Positions 1 to 12,770 of a stretch of 64,000 nucleotides of DNA are shown one piece after another. Made by a program: the position numbers and the translations under genes. Each line of letters opens with the position of its first letter. The first letter of the stretch is position 1. Source of the DNA: Halichoerus grypus (taxonomy: Eukaryota > Chordata > Mammalia > Carnivora > Phocidae); NCBI RefSeq assembly GCF_964656455.1, contig NC_135715.1, positions 38,202,603 through 38,266,602 on the forward strand. The letters are read 5' to 3'. A model generated the notes under the pieces. It saw only the letters and a list, made by a program, of their open reading frames with translations, was not told the origin of the DNA and made no database searches.

Positions 1-1087
1 TGTGATAAAAATTTAAATAATTATTCTGTCCAATTGAATGAATATGCTAGTTTAAAAAGCATTTCTGAATTGACAAACTGAAAATGTTAGACAGAAAACC
101 ACTTATAAAATAAGTGTATGAGTGTATGCCATAGATTCTAATATAACTGTACTAATTTTTAAGACTACAGATATTTCAAGATCTTTTACTATGCAATAAT
201 TTTGCATCTCTCTCTTTTTATAATATGGAGGGGAACTGAGTTGTTAAGTAGATAAGTAGAGTAAGTAAATAAGTAAGTAGACACTGAAAATTATTAAATA
301 TCCACTAGATGTATTTAAAATATTTTGAAATAATTGGGTCACCTCCCAGGATGAAGGTATTTCATCCTATTTAGCATTATCCTATTTTATGCTTGATGAA
401 AGTTATTTTGTAATGATATGCTTCTGCTCTAAATTTATTATTAATTTCCTAAGAAAAAGAAAAATTTACTCAGAAATCATATACAATCTTATGAAAAGAA
501 ATCTCAAAAAGGGTCATATGAAGTGTTCAAATGTGGATGGGACAAATACAGATTTTAAAAAAAGTGTTCAAATTCTTAACTGTTCACAACTTTCATTTTC
601 TGATTTAAAAGTCTTTGCCCTAAAATCACTATTTGAATCACAAAGAAGTGTTCCCTAACTGCATTAGAGATTCGAAAAACGCTCCTTTAATGTGTGGCCC
701 AAACTAAAGACAGGAATTGCTAATTGAGCCATGTTTTGTATTTATGTGTCAACTATGTTTGGAAATTGAACTGGGACTATCAAGTAATTTCACTTAGGCC
801 ATTGAAAAAGCTATTGGATATTATAATGTTTAGTCACCAGTGGTTTGGTTTGAATTTAATGCATCTGTGAGCTAGAAGTTAACATCTTTGTATCCTATTA
901 CTAATCTCCTGAGAAAGCAAGATTTATTTATTTCCCCATTTAAGATTCAAAGGGGTCATTTGTTCCTGATTAAAGACAAACATTGATCCTTAAGTTAAAA
1001 AAAAAAAAGTTTTCTAATCTCTCGTACTTGGTTTCCTACTGTGACTTTTAAATGCGAAAATATAGTTTAGTCAAGCAGAAAACCTCT
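1..1087. other. AT-rich unique sequence, nothing recognised
   Basis: No repeat family, exon or RNA gene is recognised. An imperfect TAAG/TAGA run lies at about 244-281. The 89-codon frame at 389-658 has no family resemblance and biased AT-rich composition. Confidence 0.5.
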
Positions 1088-1104
1088 TTAGAGAACCAAT
1101 TCTC

Positions 1105-1311
1105 TTTTTTGAAGATTTATTTATTTATTTCAGAGAGAGAGAGATTGAGAGAGAGAGCCTAGAGAGGCAGAGGGAGCTGGAGAAGGAGAGAAGCTGACTC
1201 CCTGCTGAATGCAGAGCCCGACACAGGGCTCGATCCCACAAACCACGAGATCATGACCTGAGCCAAAATCAAGAGTCGGACCCCTGACCAACCAAGAAAC
1301 ACAGGTGCCCC
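1105..1311 (-). mobile_element. Carnivore SINE (older SINEC type), reverse orientation
   Basis: Read on the minus strand it has the CACCTG-type tRNA-Lys-derived head, the 'ctcaggtcatgatctc' block, a CT-rich segment (GA-rich here) and an AAATAAATAAATC tail. It is flanked by a 16-bp target duplication, ttagagaaccaattct at 1088-1103 and ttagagaaccagttct at 1312-1327, with one mismatch. The accumulated changes and the 'gattttggctc' form suggest an older subfamily. Confidence 0.93.
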
Positions 1312-1327
1312 TTAGAGAACCAGTTCT

Positions 1328-2282
1328 GCCCTCAGTATCAATCTCAACCTGTTGGCCTTTTTTGAGAAAGTACTCGCCTTTCCTCAGCAATGAAATTGTT
1401 CTTGGTATGATAGAGATCCTGTGATTTCCTTCCTTTTATTTCTTAGTCTTTACAGGGTTCAGAAGTTGTTGAATTCTTTTTCTTTTCCTTACAGTGTTAG
1501 GATGCCCAATCACTAATGTTACTTCCTTCCTTTTCTGCAATAAGAAAGAATACGTTGCTGATGTCAGTAATCACAGCATTTGAAAAGTAGCGTAAAGAGT
1601 AATGCTGTGCTGTACCTTGTCAACAGTCAGCTACATAAGGAGGTAGCCTCTGCAAGTCCCCAGGTCTTATTGAACAAAATGTGCAGCAAGGTAGAGCTAA
1701 CCCTGTCGTGTGTACCCCCACTCTATTTTATCATAAGGATTTTACATTACTGCAGAACATGGCAGCGGAGTTATAAATAAACCAACAGTCTGTGACTCAT
1801 GCTAAAGGACAATAAAGAATCCGCACCAGACAGAGTGTCACCTTCTTGTTCTATTAAATTATCATTCCAATTTTCAATTCAGGTTTTCCAAGGCTCTTAA
1901 ATATGATTTTCCCCCTACTTGGTCACATATTTCCTTTTATCTTTATTTCCCTCTCTCAAAATTTCTATCAAAATTTGTTGAATAGTAGAACTTATTTTAT
2001 CATGCTGCATTTCAGAAATACATCTTTGTCGATCACTGTTTTTCATCACTGTCCTCTGTCATCCATTTATTAATTCCTCTGCTAATTCAGTCCACAAATA
2101 AGTTTTGATACCCTGCTATATGCCATAGTTTGTGGTAGGTAACAAAAATATTATGCATGAGCAACTTCTTCTGAAAAAGTAATATCCATATAATCTACCT
2201 GTGCAAAGTGATCACCTGCAGTATAAACTATTGGCCACCCAATAGATTGGATTATGCAAACTATCTAAGTAGTTGCTAAATT
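1328..2282. other. No gene; possible L2 remnant near its end
   Basis: Mostly unrecognised. Around 2040-2200 'ctgctatatgccatagtttgtggtaggtaac' type spacing resembles a reverse L2/MIR end, but it is too diverged to call firmly. The 66-codon frame at 1580-1780 has no recognisable features. Confidence 0.35.
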
Positions 2283-2440
2283 TAGAATGATCTGTGAGGC
2301 TTTTAAAAACCAGATTCTTCAAGCCTCACTTCAGACTTACTGAATTAGACTCCCTGGTGGTGGGTTTTGACATATATGCTTTGGATAATGAACCCAGGTG
2401 ATTCTGATAATGCCATGTGAGGCCACAGCTCCAAGATTTT
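2283..2440 (+). mobile_element. MER5-like hAT-Charlie DNA transposon remnant
   Basis: The order of motifs (gatctgtgaggcttttaa, then 'cttactgaattagactccctggtgg', then 'ccaggtgattctgataatgc') matches the short non-autonomous MER5 group. It is old and lacks clean ends. Assignment is from memory of the consensus. Confidence 0.6.
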
Positions 2441-2644
2441 ATAGAATTCGTATTTTTATTATGATGGGTACAGCAAACATATGGAAATAAAGCATGATCA
2501 AGTGAACAAATGCTAACATTGAATTACAGAAATTGTCTTGTAATCATGTAATCCATGATTCCATATGTTGAATTAGCATCATAGGCTACAGTGCTTCAGG
2601 AAAGAGAATTGTTTTTAAGTGTGTTTAAGGAAAGAAATCTTTTA

Positions 2645-3027
2645 TAGAACTGTCGCCTCCACCCCAAATTCATATGTTGAAGCCCTAACCCCCAATGGGA
2701 CTGTATTTGAAGATAAGGACATCAAGGAGGTAATTAAGGTTAAATGAGATCATAAGGGTACGGCCCTAATCTGATAGGACTGGTATCCTTACAAGAAGTG
2801 GAAGAGACACCGCCAGAGATACCTCTCTCCATCTCTACACAAACACAAAGGAAACGCAATAAGAAAGTAGTCATCTGCAAGCCGGGAAGGAAAGTTTCAC
2901 CAGAAACCAACCCTGCTGGCACATTGATCTTGGACTTAAAATCTCCAGAACCGTAAGAAAATAAATTTCTGTTGTTCAAGCCTCCCAGTCTGTGGTATTG
3001 TCATGGCAGCCCAAGTAGACTAATATA
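2645..3027 (+). mobile_element. MLT1-type MaLR solo LTR
   Basis: Diagnostic blocks appear in order: 'aattcatatgttgaagccc', 'aggtaattaaggttaaatga', 'catctgcaagccggga', 'ctggcacattgatcttgga', 'aaataaatttctgttgttc' and 'cagcccaagtagactaata'. This is an ancient solo LTR of a mammalian retrovirus-like MaLR element with no internal region beside it. Confidence 0.88.
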
Positions 3028-3029
3028 TT

Positions 3030-3640
3030 ATCTTAAAGCTACTTCTCCTGTCGTGTGTTCAGAGGGGACAGGAAGAAACCATGCCTGAGTAAAGTGTAAG
3101 TCATCTATATTGAACATAGTAGGGCCAGACGTAGTTGACAGGAAAAAATGAAGCTCAAACAGAGAGACACGCCACATATCGAGGAACAGGTCCTAGCATA
3201 TAGCAGATTCCTGCCCATCATGTTAATAACGAACTATCAAAACTGATCATATGAACATTAACTAATTAATTAAAAAACATTGGTATCAGTCTCTGTGTTA
3301 ATTCCTGGAAAATTCCTTGAGGTTCTTTCAGAGTTGCTACTAATACAGAAGAGAAATCTTATCGTGGTCATGATATTCAACAAGGAAAAAACTGCGAAGT
3401 GCGTAGCACTACAATGACAGGCAGATGATCAATTCATGGCAATTAGTAGATTGGTCATCCACTTTCAAATAAGGACATGAAACTTAAAAGAAATATCAAT
3501 ACCCAGAGGGCAGCACAATTTATTGTGCAATATTTTATGACTTTTATTTCTTGTATACTTTTTGTTACTATTTTGTGGCAGAATAAAATAGATTAGAGAA
3601 ATAATCTGCCCTGTTTCATGGCAGAGGAGAAAGAAATAGG
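3030..3640. other. Unassigned AT-rich sequence
   Basis: No repeat family, exon or RNA is recognised between the MLT1 LTR and the weak MIR end. Confidence 0.4.
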
Positions 3641-3765
3641 TAATTATTATTTATAGAACACCTATAACATGCTATGCAATATGCTAAATATTTTATATTC
3701 CAGAGAGTAAGTATAATCTTAAAAGTTAACGTAGGTCATTAATGCAGATATTAACCCAGAAGAGG
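3641..3765 (-). mobile_element. Degenerate MIR fragment
   Basis: The order 'tttatagaacacctataacatgctatgcaatatgct', then 'tatattcc', resembles the reverse-orientation 3' part of MIR, whose core reads 'acttactatgtgccaggcac'. It is heavily decayed and the call is tentative. Confidence 0.4.
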
Positions 3766-3792
3766 TTTAAATTATTAGTAATGTTTGAAAGC

Positions 3793-3901
3793 AAAAAAAA
3801 AAAAAAAAGAAGAAGAAGAAGGGAAGGAAGGAGGGAAGGAAGGGAAGGGAAGGAGGGAGGAAGGGAGGACGGGAGGAAGGGAGGAAGAGAAAAGAAAAGA
3901 A
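3793..3901. repeat. Polypurine tract (A)n(GAA)n(GGAAGG)n
   Basis: An A run is followed by GAA units and irregular GGAAGG/GGGAAGG units, purine on the plus strand throughout. It creates the Lys/Arg/Gly-rich 116-codon frame, which is not a gene. The SINE at 3902 inserted at its right end. Confidence 0.95.
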
Positions 3902-4118
3902 GGGGCGCCTGGGTGGCTCAGATGGTTAAGCATCTGCCTTCGGCTCAGGTCATGATCCCAGGGTCCTGGAATCGAGCCCCACATCGAGCCCCACATCGGG
4001 CTCCTGGCTCTGCGGGGAGCCTGTTTCTCCTTCTCCCTCTGCCTCTCTCCCTGCTCATGCTCTCTCTCTCTCTCTGTGTCTCAAATGAATAAATAAAATC
4101 TTAAAAAAAAAAAAAAGG
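3902..4118 (+). mobile_element. Carnivore SINE with a 12-bp internal tandem duplication
   Basis: It carries a full GGGGCGCCTGGGTGGCTCAG head, CT-rich body, AATAAATAAAATCTT and poly-A. A 12-bp direct repeat aaagaaaagaag (3891-3902 and 4119-4130) is the likely target duplication, although the purine-rich host makes it less conclusive. The unit atcgagccccac occurs twice in tandem (3971-3982, 3983-3994), a local slippage within the B-box region. Confidence 0.93.
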
Positions 4119-4389
4119 AAAGAAAAGAAGGCAAGTGGAAACTTGGAAATTCTGAGCCTATAACCACACTAAGAATGTGTCTATTGATCCTCCAAATTTA
4201 TTTTACCAAAATTTTATGCATGTATTTGGCTAAAGAGAGAAAACAGAGTCATTTCCAGCAACACACCGTAGTAACTATCCTTAAAACAAAAACAATGGTC
4301 TTGCTATAAAATACCGGAAATGATAGATGACATATAGCTAACCTTCTGAAGCAAAGAGAATTTTGTCTGTTTTATTTGATGTTATTGAA

Positions 4390-5062
4390 AAAGGAGTTGA
4401 AAACTGATGTCTACACGACAAGCTGCATGTGGATATTTATAGCAATTTTGTTCATAATTGTATAACTTGGAAACAACTAAGATGTCCTTCGGTAAGTGAA
4501 TGGATAAATAAACTGTGGTACATTCAGACAATGGAATATCACATAATGCTGAAAAGAAATGAGCTATCAAGCCATAAAAGACATGGAGGAAACTTGAATG
4601 CATCTTACTAAGTGAAAGAGGCCAACTCGAAAAGGCTATATACTATTTGATTTCAACTATATGACATTCCAGAAAAGGAAAACTATGGAGACAGTAAAAA
4701 GATCAGTGGTTGCCAGGAGTTAGGGGAGGAAGGATGAGCAGAGCACATAGGATTTAGGCAAAGCACAGAGGATTTACTCTGTATAAAACTATAAATGGTG
4801 CTGAATACATGTTATTATGCATGTGTCCAAACCCGCTTAAAGTACAACACCCAAAACAAACCTTAACATAAGCTATGGACTCTGGGTGGTGATGGTGTTT
4901 CAATGTAGGTTCATCAATTACGTAAATACCACACTGGAGGGGGATGTTGATAATGGGAGAAGCAATCGTGTGAGCGCAGGGTGTATATCCGAAATCTCTG
5001 TATCTTCCACTCAATTTTGCTGTGAACCTAAAACTGCTCTAGAAGATAAAGTCTATTAAAAA
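4390..5062 (+). mobile_element. Old LINE-1 (L1M type) 3' end with ORF2 C-terminal remnant
   Basis: The left part conceptually resembles the L1 ORF2 C-terminus (peptide-like blocks around 'NGISHNAEKK' and 'ILLSERG'), broken by several stops. It is followed by the typical 3'UTR words 'gatggtgtttcaatgtagg', 'gggatgttgataatgggag' and 'gtgaacctaaaactgctct', then poly-A. It is 5'-truncated, not coding, and an ancient mammalian L1 rather than the young carnivore type. Confidence 0.85.
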
Positions 5063-5063
5063 A

Positions 5064-8000
5064 AAAATCCCCAAAAAGAATAAGTACTCTGAAACATTTA
5101 TTATATTTGTTCAAATAACATGCTGCATATGTGTAAACATGCAGATGTATGATAAAATTGGAACAGTGCTATCTCTAAGGAGGGAAGGATATAAAATATG
5201 CTTCAATTATAACTGTAAAGATGAAATTTCTGAAGCTGGGTGGTGGTTTATGTGTGTTTACTACCTCATTTGCTATATGTTTTATACGCGTGACATATAC
5301 ACAAGCACAAAAACAAGAAACATAAAATACACTAAGGATTATATACATGGGAATAGAAGGTCTTAAATGAAATACCCGTAATAAATAACTTCCATCCTCA
5401 ATAAATATTACTTCCCCACATCCGTTCAGTGGTTAACCATAACCAGGGTCCTTTTATTCTCTCTCCTTCTCATTCTGCTTACACGGCTTGCCTGATCACA
5501 GTCTCCTTCTTCAATTCTCCATATACTGTTCCTTTCTTAATTATACAGGGGTATTTGGCCCTGTCCCTGTCCCTTCTTCAAAACGTGTGCACCCAAATCT
5601 GCTAGAGAGCTCAGCAAACAGGTAACACTCTAAATAGTAGAGCCCTGTTTTTACCCATACACATGCATATACACACTCCCACACATGTACACACAGTGTT
5701 TAAGAAAATAAAAAAAAATACATATATGTATATATCTTATTTATATGTACAAAAAATAGATCTTCTGCAAAGCAAAGGAATATTTTATTATTTTTCCTCA
5801 GTACCTACCTCCTCGCTCAGTATACGGCAAGGCCTACCGAATAAGAGGTCCCTTGGCGTTGCTGGGATGGCCTGACTGGCCAGGGCCTTGACAGATTGGC
5901 TGCCCGAAAGGCCTGTTATTCACATCCATGTACATAGTACGTTAGTTAAGTCTTTTTTTTCAAATATATGTACGAATGAATTCAGGAGGAGAGAAAACAT
6001 TACAAATCATGGTAAAAATATGAAAGAAGTTGGGGGGGGAGAAACGCTCCTCAGATAAACTGTGCCAATTGCCCTAGAAAGCAGTCTTTTTTAGATTTTA
6101 TTCAAAAGAGTACTAAAATAATTTATTATTGAAGCTTAAAATAAAAGAGATTTATATAATATGCTAAAGCTGTGAATAAGGGAGAGATGCAGTTCATATA
6201 CAAGCAGGCTGTTGTAACTGTGTTTGCTTTTTAGAATGTATGTTCCTACAAAACAATAATCATGCAGACATTTGTACCATTGGCTTTTTCCTGATTCTCC
6301 CAACTCCAACCCCATCTCTGATCGCCACAGACCAAGTGAGAACCACCAACAGCTCTTATTTTCTGGCAGTTTATTGCTTTGCAGCTCTCGGAAATTGCTT
6401 TGGTGGTTTTGTTGTTGTTGTTTATTTTCATTTTTGTTTTTCTCTCAATCTCAACCCACAGATACCTGGCGTGGAGTTAGATAAATTGTTGGTACTACAT
6501 AGATTCTAGTTGAATTACGATGCATTTGCTAAGCCTTCTGTTGGCTTCCTTTGCCCAAAGGCTAGCCACTCAAGAATATCATCTCTTAGAGGTGAAATTC
6601 CTGCAAATTATATGTTTTTGGTAAAGTAGCAGAGAGTGGTCTAGCTCTTTGAGCACACTAAAGTATTGAGCATTATTAGACATCGTCAAACTTTCACAAG
6701 GAATTTAGCTTAATTTAATTTAGAATTTAAATAGTTTTTATGATCCTTCTCAACATTTTCCCACCATTCTCTATTTTTTGGCTCTGCTTTCTGTTGTAGT
6801 TATTTCAAAAGATTAATAACCAGATTTTATCCACAGAATATACTTTTCCCTATGTATTTTTTACAAGCATGTAAAAAAAGTATGAAATGCCAGCTGAATT
6901 TTAAGGTATTTTGAAGAAAGAAACACCTTATATTCTTATCCAACAGGGATATTTTGCTAATATATGAAGGAAAAAAAAAGTTTGGCTTCAGCACCTAGGA
7001 AGATATTTTTGGATGATTTGAGAACATGGAGGAAAGTGAAGAGCAAATGCACAAATTGACTTTTGGCTGATGTACTTATATTTTCTAAATATGACTCTTC
7101 CTGCTCTCTGGAAAATGCCATTTTATGAACTGAATTTGAACTCAAAAGGTTAGCTCATTAAAGGTTAGATCGCTACCCAAAAGAGTTTAAGAAAATAAAA
7201 GACCTCTGTGTTGTATATATCATAACTCAGAATAAAAGGGAAAATAGTGCAATTTAAGGAAAGATTTCAATATCCCATGTCCTTTTACCAACTGCTTTGT
7301 TTACTAGATCCTCTTTTATTTGTGTCTATGAACTCACTTGAAGCGTATTTCAAATTAGATTTAAATCACTTCAAATGTTTTTCTAATTGCAAAAACTGCA
7401 TGGACTACTCTGATAAGGCCAAACAATATATAACTGATGTCATTATAACCTTTTCCCTAACCGCTGTTTTGAGAGACAACATAACATCAGGGAAGAGACA
7501 TGTTACACCTCTGAGAACTCAGAATATGTGATTTGGCCTAAAAGAAAATAATGTTAGCAAGTAACTTTACCCTGCGATTGTATATTTATTGGTCTAGTTC
7601 ACTTCAAATGAGGTCATAGGTATAGATTTCTGTGCCCTGTGCCCAAGTATACGTGGATTGTGGATTATGTTTGGCATTTTCTAATATGATGATATGTAAA
7701 TCTTTTTAAATGTTGTGCCCTCACATTTTGCCAAGTCAAATATGGGACACCAGTTGGATGATTCTGCCCTAACATAGAGCAGTGACTCAGTGACAAAATA
7801 AGAGGCGGTTTCTATTTCAATAAAAATGAACTTCATAGTCACCGCGGGGAAATGTTACAAAAATATATAAAAAATATAAGAATGGACAAACTACTAAGTT
7901 GAAGTATAAAACAGAATTGCTTCATTGTTTTCAACAAGTTTCCTCAGGATCTCTTGGCTTCTATATTCTTCTTTATTCTCTATCTCCTTTCCATATTTTC

Positions 8001-8100
8001 TTCCCAACATCCTATTTTTGTTTTTTTTGGTCTGTTTTTTTATTTTTTTCAGTCTCTTTTTTTTTTTTCTTTTCAGTTTATGTAATTAACTATTGGGAGT
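5064..8100. other. Largely unique AT-rich DNA with small simple repeats
   Basis: No gene or clear element is recognised over 3 kb. Visible items are an AC-rich patch (5655-5700), a TTG run near 6408-6422 and a T/CT-rich stretch (about 8015-8078) ahead of the next SINE. The 94-codon frame at 7247-7531 and the overlapping frames near 6240-6509 match nothing I know. Confidence 0.45.
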
Positions 8101-8131
8101 AGCATGTCTTTTCTTTTTATTTATTTATTTA

Positions 8132-8322
8132 TTTTTTAAAGATTTTATTTATTTATTTGACAGAGAGAGCGAGAGAGCACAAGCAGGGGGACAGTAGAGG
8201 GAGAGGGAGAAGGAGGCTCCCCACCAAGCAGGGAGCCTGACTCAGGGCTCGATCCCAGGACCCTGGGATCATGACCTGAGCCGAAGGCAGACGCTTAACC
8301 ATCTGAGCCAACCGGGCGCCCC
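8132..8322 (-). mobile_element. Carnivore SINE, reverse orientation
   Basis: It starts with TTTTTAAAGATTTTATTTA and ends with the reversed head '...accgggcgcccc'. A probable target duplication is tcttttcttttta (8108-8120) versus tcttctcttttta (8323-8335). An extra TTTATTTATTTA tail-like stretch lies between the left copy and the element. Confidence 0.95.
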
Positions 8323-8335
8323 TCTTCTCTTTTTA

Positions 8336-9266
8336 ATATCTTCTCCTTGTAATGGTAGATTTTAAAGTTCCACTTCTTACAAGAGGCTTCCTAGATTGGA
8401 AAGTAGTTGGACCTTGTTTATTTCCCTTTTCCTAATTATTCAACTGCCTTACAACTTCTAAGCTCATCAGGAATTATAGCTATTTTTTAATTATTAGATG
8501 GATTTTAGCTTTTCAGGTTGTTGATGGTACTCAGCCTGCTATGCATTCTTTGTATTTCTTTATACTGTCTGAACAGGGCATTAAGATCCCTTTAATTTAG
8601 GAGTCTCAATCGTAAATATTTTGAGAGGCCAAGCGGGTCAATCCACGTATATATGCAAGCTCATGTAATACAGAGTGGTAAGAAACCTGGAGAATTAGAA
8701 CTTGATGTCTTTTCTAAAATTGTTCAAATTTGAATTCCTAGAAAAAACTATATGAGTCAAATCAAACACAAGGTACTGTTACTAGTTATATATCCTAGTA
8801 TAAAGTAATTTATAGAGGAACAAATTGACCCATATGCAATCAAAAGTAGACACAAATACTAGTTTGCTTACCTCAAATAACTAGAACTTCAGGTGAAAAT
8901 TATCTTTTTATGTTATGGTAAAGAGCTTCTCATCAGTATTAAAATTAAAACAAAGTGTCTCGTATGATTACATATAATTCAAACCAGAAAATATTTGAAT
9001 ATTAAGTTATAGATTCTGGATTGATTTGCATGATAGAAAGAACTGGAAAAAGAGGGAAAAAAAGAATTATCCATTGGAATAGATTCAGTAAGGAAAAAAA
9101 TGTTAAGTAAAAAAATATTTTTTCACAGAACGAATACTAGCTTTATACCTATGAAAGAATATTATTGATGCTGAACAATAGCAAAAGTCTATGAAAAAAG
9201 AATCTTGACTAACTCAGCAGCTACAATCAAAGATAGAATACCATTTTGCACAAAGTTATTGTTACA
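8336..9266. other. AT-rich sequence, nothing recognised
   Basis: No element or coding signal is seen between the two SINEs. Confidence 0.4.
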
Positions 9267-9446
9267 GGAGTACCTGGGTGGCAGTCTGTTAAGCTTCGAA
9301 CTGTGGTTTCGGCTCAGGTCGTGATCTCAGGGTTGGGACTGGGCTCTGCACTCAGTGAAGAATCGGCTTGGGACTTTCTCTCTCCCTCTGCCCTTCCCCC
9401 TCCCTGCTCTCTCTCTAAAATAAATGGATACATCTTAAAAAAAATT
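9267..9446 (+). mobile_element. Decayed carnivore SINE
   Basis: The head 'tacctgggtggc' is followed by an altered A-box region, 'ggctcaggtcgtgatctcagg', a CT-rich segment and 'aaataaatggatacatctt' plus A run. Deletions and substitutions are more numerous than in the other copies, and no convincing target duplication was found. The 74-codon frame through it is a by-product. Confidence 0.85.
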
Positions 9447-9457
9447 AAGTGCTACAG

Positions 9458-11334
9458 ATTAAAAACCTAAAGCATCATCTTTTGCATGTGTATAACGTCA
9501 TCTAACTGTGAGTCAGGTTTGTCTTTTAGGCAACATTTGCACAACTGAAAAGATCCTGTCAACAGTAGTGTCTAGCAGTAAGAAGGAAAAGTAGAGGAAA
9601 AAAATAAACCAAAACAGTGGTATGATTTCATCAGAATCATAATCTAAAGGAGCGCTTCTCAGGGAAAGAACAGAGGAGTGTCAGAAATACATTGGGGGCT
9701 TTCTCAAACTAAGTAGACACGATATTCACCTGTGGACTTACTTGTTGGCAGAGGTAAGGGAAGCTCAGAGATTCTATTTGGCACTGATACATTGAACATC
9801 ATCCCTGTTATATATAAGCCCCCACTGGTCACATAGTCTCACACGTAAGCTCCCAGTTATGCTTACGTGTCCTCATACACCTTCACACATGCACACTCCA
9901 CTCACATTTACTCACACAGCTTTTCACACGCACACCTGCATTCAATCATACTCCCACTCCAAGGCTAGTAGAGAAACACTGATCTAAATCCTATAGAAAT
10001 TAAAAATAGTTGCTCAGAATTCCCCTTTGAAGAGAAAAATATACATCTTCAATTGCCAGCAGATGGATTATAGACTTAATATTTACATGTTGAAAGATTT
10101 CCAATTACAGTAGTATCTATCAGCATTTTTCAGTCTATACTGAACCACTCCCTTCTATTTGGAATACAACTCCATTTCCCAAATTTAGCTAACCTCAACT
10201 TATTTTAGGAACATAGTTATCCAGCAAAATGAGGCAGCTTTACAACTGAGAAAAATACAATGTTTGTATATTGAATTTTCCATCTGAGACATTATCAATT
10301 TTAATGATAAATTTTTTTTTCTCTCTCTCTGAAAATTACTTACCTAGTAAACTTTCATTGACCATATGGAGAGTGTTAGATCTCAGACTCTTTAAAAAAG
10401 TAAAAGCAAATGGAATGTGGAGGTTCTAATCTTTGAATTATAGAGGGAAAGAGAACATACTAACAGTTATTAAAATCTAGACACTGTGTTGGACCCTGCA
10501 ATAGGTGTCATATACACATACTCTCGTTTAGGGAGGCCAAGGCTTTATTCTTGCTTCTGAGGCAAGCAGCAATCAACCTTGAGTGCCAGCTAATTGCTCT
10601 GGCTCAAAGCTTATGTCCTTTAAAATTATACTACAATTAGTTATTAATATCATAAGTTTATTGACAAAATGACATTATTATAACTATCATGGTCTATGAC
10701 AGGGCCTGTCCTTTCTTCAGCAGGTTTTAAAAGTCCAACTTTTATTTTTCTTTTATTTCATTTCAATTCTAATTCTCTTTTTTGGGGTTAGACCAATAAA
10801 GACTACATGTCATTATTTCTAAGTGACTCTCTTCATGCAAACCCAATATAAAATAACTAAAAATTGTGTAGCCACTATTGTTTATAAAGTTCTTTCACAA
10901 ACATTATATTGATTCAATTTTATATAACTGAGATCTACAATATTCAAGGAATTGTGAAAGTTTTGAGTTTAGAATTTAGAATTGCCTAACTAGAGAAAGA
11001 GGTGGTAATTTTTGGAAGTTTAAGGAGCCCACTGTTCCTCCTCCAACTTCTGAACTGACAGTCCCAAGTGTCACACAGATGGAAATCAAAATATGTTATA
11101 TATTTGGTAAAAGCTGAACTGGAGAACTTGCCTTAGATATCTAGACACAAGGAGGGATCTTAACACTTTACTGCTGATCAGTGTCCAGATTGTTCCCTGC
11201 GTCAAGCATAGCCTGAATTACAGATTTCCCCATCAACACAATCCAGAAGCCCTATCATGAAAGAGAGAACACATATATTCAGAGAAGAAGCCACTCCAAA
11301 GAGTGAGGATCCAGAAAGCCTTCAATCCTCTGTG
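9458..11334. other. No gene; CA/TCA-rich patch and short hairpin
   Basis: A CAC/TCA-rich low-complexity patch covers about 9825-9960. It includes a perfect 10-bp stem with 10-nt loop (acacgtaagc at 9841-9850 against gcttacgtgt at 9861-9870). A T run followed by CT repeats lies near 10310-10330. The rest is unrecognised. Confidence 0.45.
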
Positions 11335-11672
11335 CTATAGGCTAGTTGTGCTCCCCCAGACTTCATATTTTGAAACCAAATGCCCAATGTGATGATGTTG
11401 GGAGGTGGGGGCTTTGGGGAGGTGATTACATTGTGAGGGCAGAGCCCTCATGAATGGTATCAGTGCCCTTACAAAAGAGACTTCAGAGCGCTCCCTCGCA
11501 CCTTCCACCACATAAGGTTATAGTGAAAATATGGCTGTCTATGAACCAGGAAGCAGGCTCCCAGCAGACACAGGAATCTACCAGCTGCTTGATTTTTGGC
11601 TTTCCAGCTGCCAGAACTGTGAAAAACAAATTCCAGTTTGATATTCTGTTATGGCAGCCTGAATAGACTAAG
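11335..11672 (+). mobile_element. MLT1-like MaLR solo LTR
   Basis: The block order is 'gggaggtgggggctttggg', 'gaggtgattacattgtgag', 'agagccctcatgaatggta', 'agtgcccttacaaaagag', 'ctatgaaccaggaagcagg' and 'cagcctgaatagactaagac'. The 70-codon frame at 11454-11666 is LTR sequence read by chance. Confidence 0.85.
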
Positions 11673-12354
11673 ACACAAATGTGAGAACTTCCTTATCCCC
11701 AACTCACCCATTGACTAAGCTGCCCTTTCAATGGCAGATATGAAGGGATGTGCAGATGAAAATAGCTAAGGGTCTTCTAATACTCTCCCTACAGTGGAGT
11801 AGAAGTTTCTTATCTTCTAAAGAGACATGACAAGTGGTTATTCACCCCTTTTATTTTTCACACTTCTTTTTAGTCTAGGTCATGTCTGAAAGGACTCAAA
11901 GTGAATTGCTGAGTTTCCATGAAGTTGCAAAAGGGAGACAAGATTTCTCTTCTACTTGATGACTGAATATTTTAAATGTGTTGTTGTGAGAATTAAATAA
12001 TCTACTTTATATCAAGCAATTAGTATGTAAATTTTAGCTAGGAAATGGCAATTATTTTTGAAAAGCCAGTATGACCTTTGGTGGGGGGAGACACTTTTTG
12101 GATAGAAGTAGATTTTTAATTCTGGATTTTTGCTGTACCATTTGACCATGATCAAGTTAGAGGGTTTTTTTTTTTTTTAATTTCCATTTATAAAATTGGG
12201 AAATAACCTCCAGAGAATTTCTGAAGATTTAAAAAAAAAGAGAAAATATATGTAAATTATTAAAATTGCAACATGACATATACTCATTAAATGGTAACAA
12301 TTATGTTCACCAGTGAGTGCTTAAATTTAGAAGTCTGCCTGTAGTGTCAGGCAT
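11673..12354. other. Unassigned sequence
   Basis: No element is recognised; a run of 14 T lies near 12165. Confidence 0.4.
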
Positions 12355-12490
12355 CATTTATTTTTTCATTCATCATAAATTCTCCTATATTCTTAGATCA
12401 ACTACTATTCAGCGGGCACTGTTCTGGGCATATGAGTTACAATAGGGAAAAAAACATAAAAAAATCCCAACCCTAGAGAAACTCTGATGA
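12355..12490 (-). mobile_element. L2 3'-end remnant, reverse orientation
   Basis: 'cattcatcataaattc', 'gcgggcactgttctgggca' and 'atcccaaccctagagaaac' parallel the reversed L2 tail (normally 'gccaggcactgttctaggc ... tccctgccctcatggag'). It is ancient and diverged. Confidence 0.5.
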
Positions 12491-12735
12491 CAGATTTAAT
12501 TGTTAGGTCTCATAAATATAAACGGAATATAAATACACAAAAGATCTCATTCCATTCTTCAAATAATTAAAAGTACTCTCTGGTAATTTTATATGAATAG
12601 TCGACTTTATTTTCCTCAAATTCATACCAGAAAGATAAAACAAACACACACACATAAATATAATATCTACACAGTACAGAAAGAAAAACCATGAAACTAA
12701 GACTCTCCTTACTTGCTTTTGGTAGAAGTGGGTAG

Positions 12736-12770
12736 GTTTTGTTTTGTTTTGTTTTGTTTTGTTTTGTTTT
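12736..12770. repeat. (GTTTT)7 microsatellite
   Basis: Seven uninterrupted GTTTT units, read directly. Confidence 0.98.

Noticed and set aside
3742..4092. 116-codon frame
   Set aside because: Made of the polypurine tract plus a SINE.
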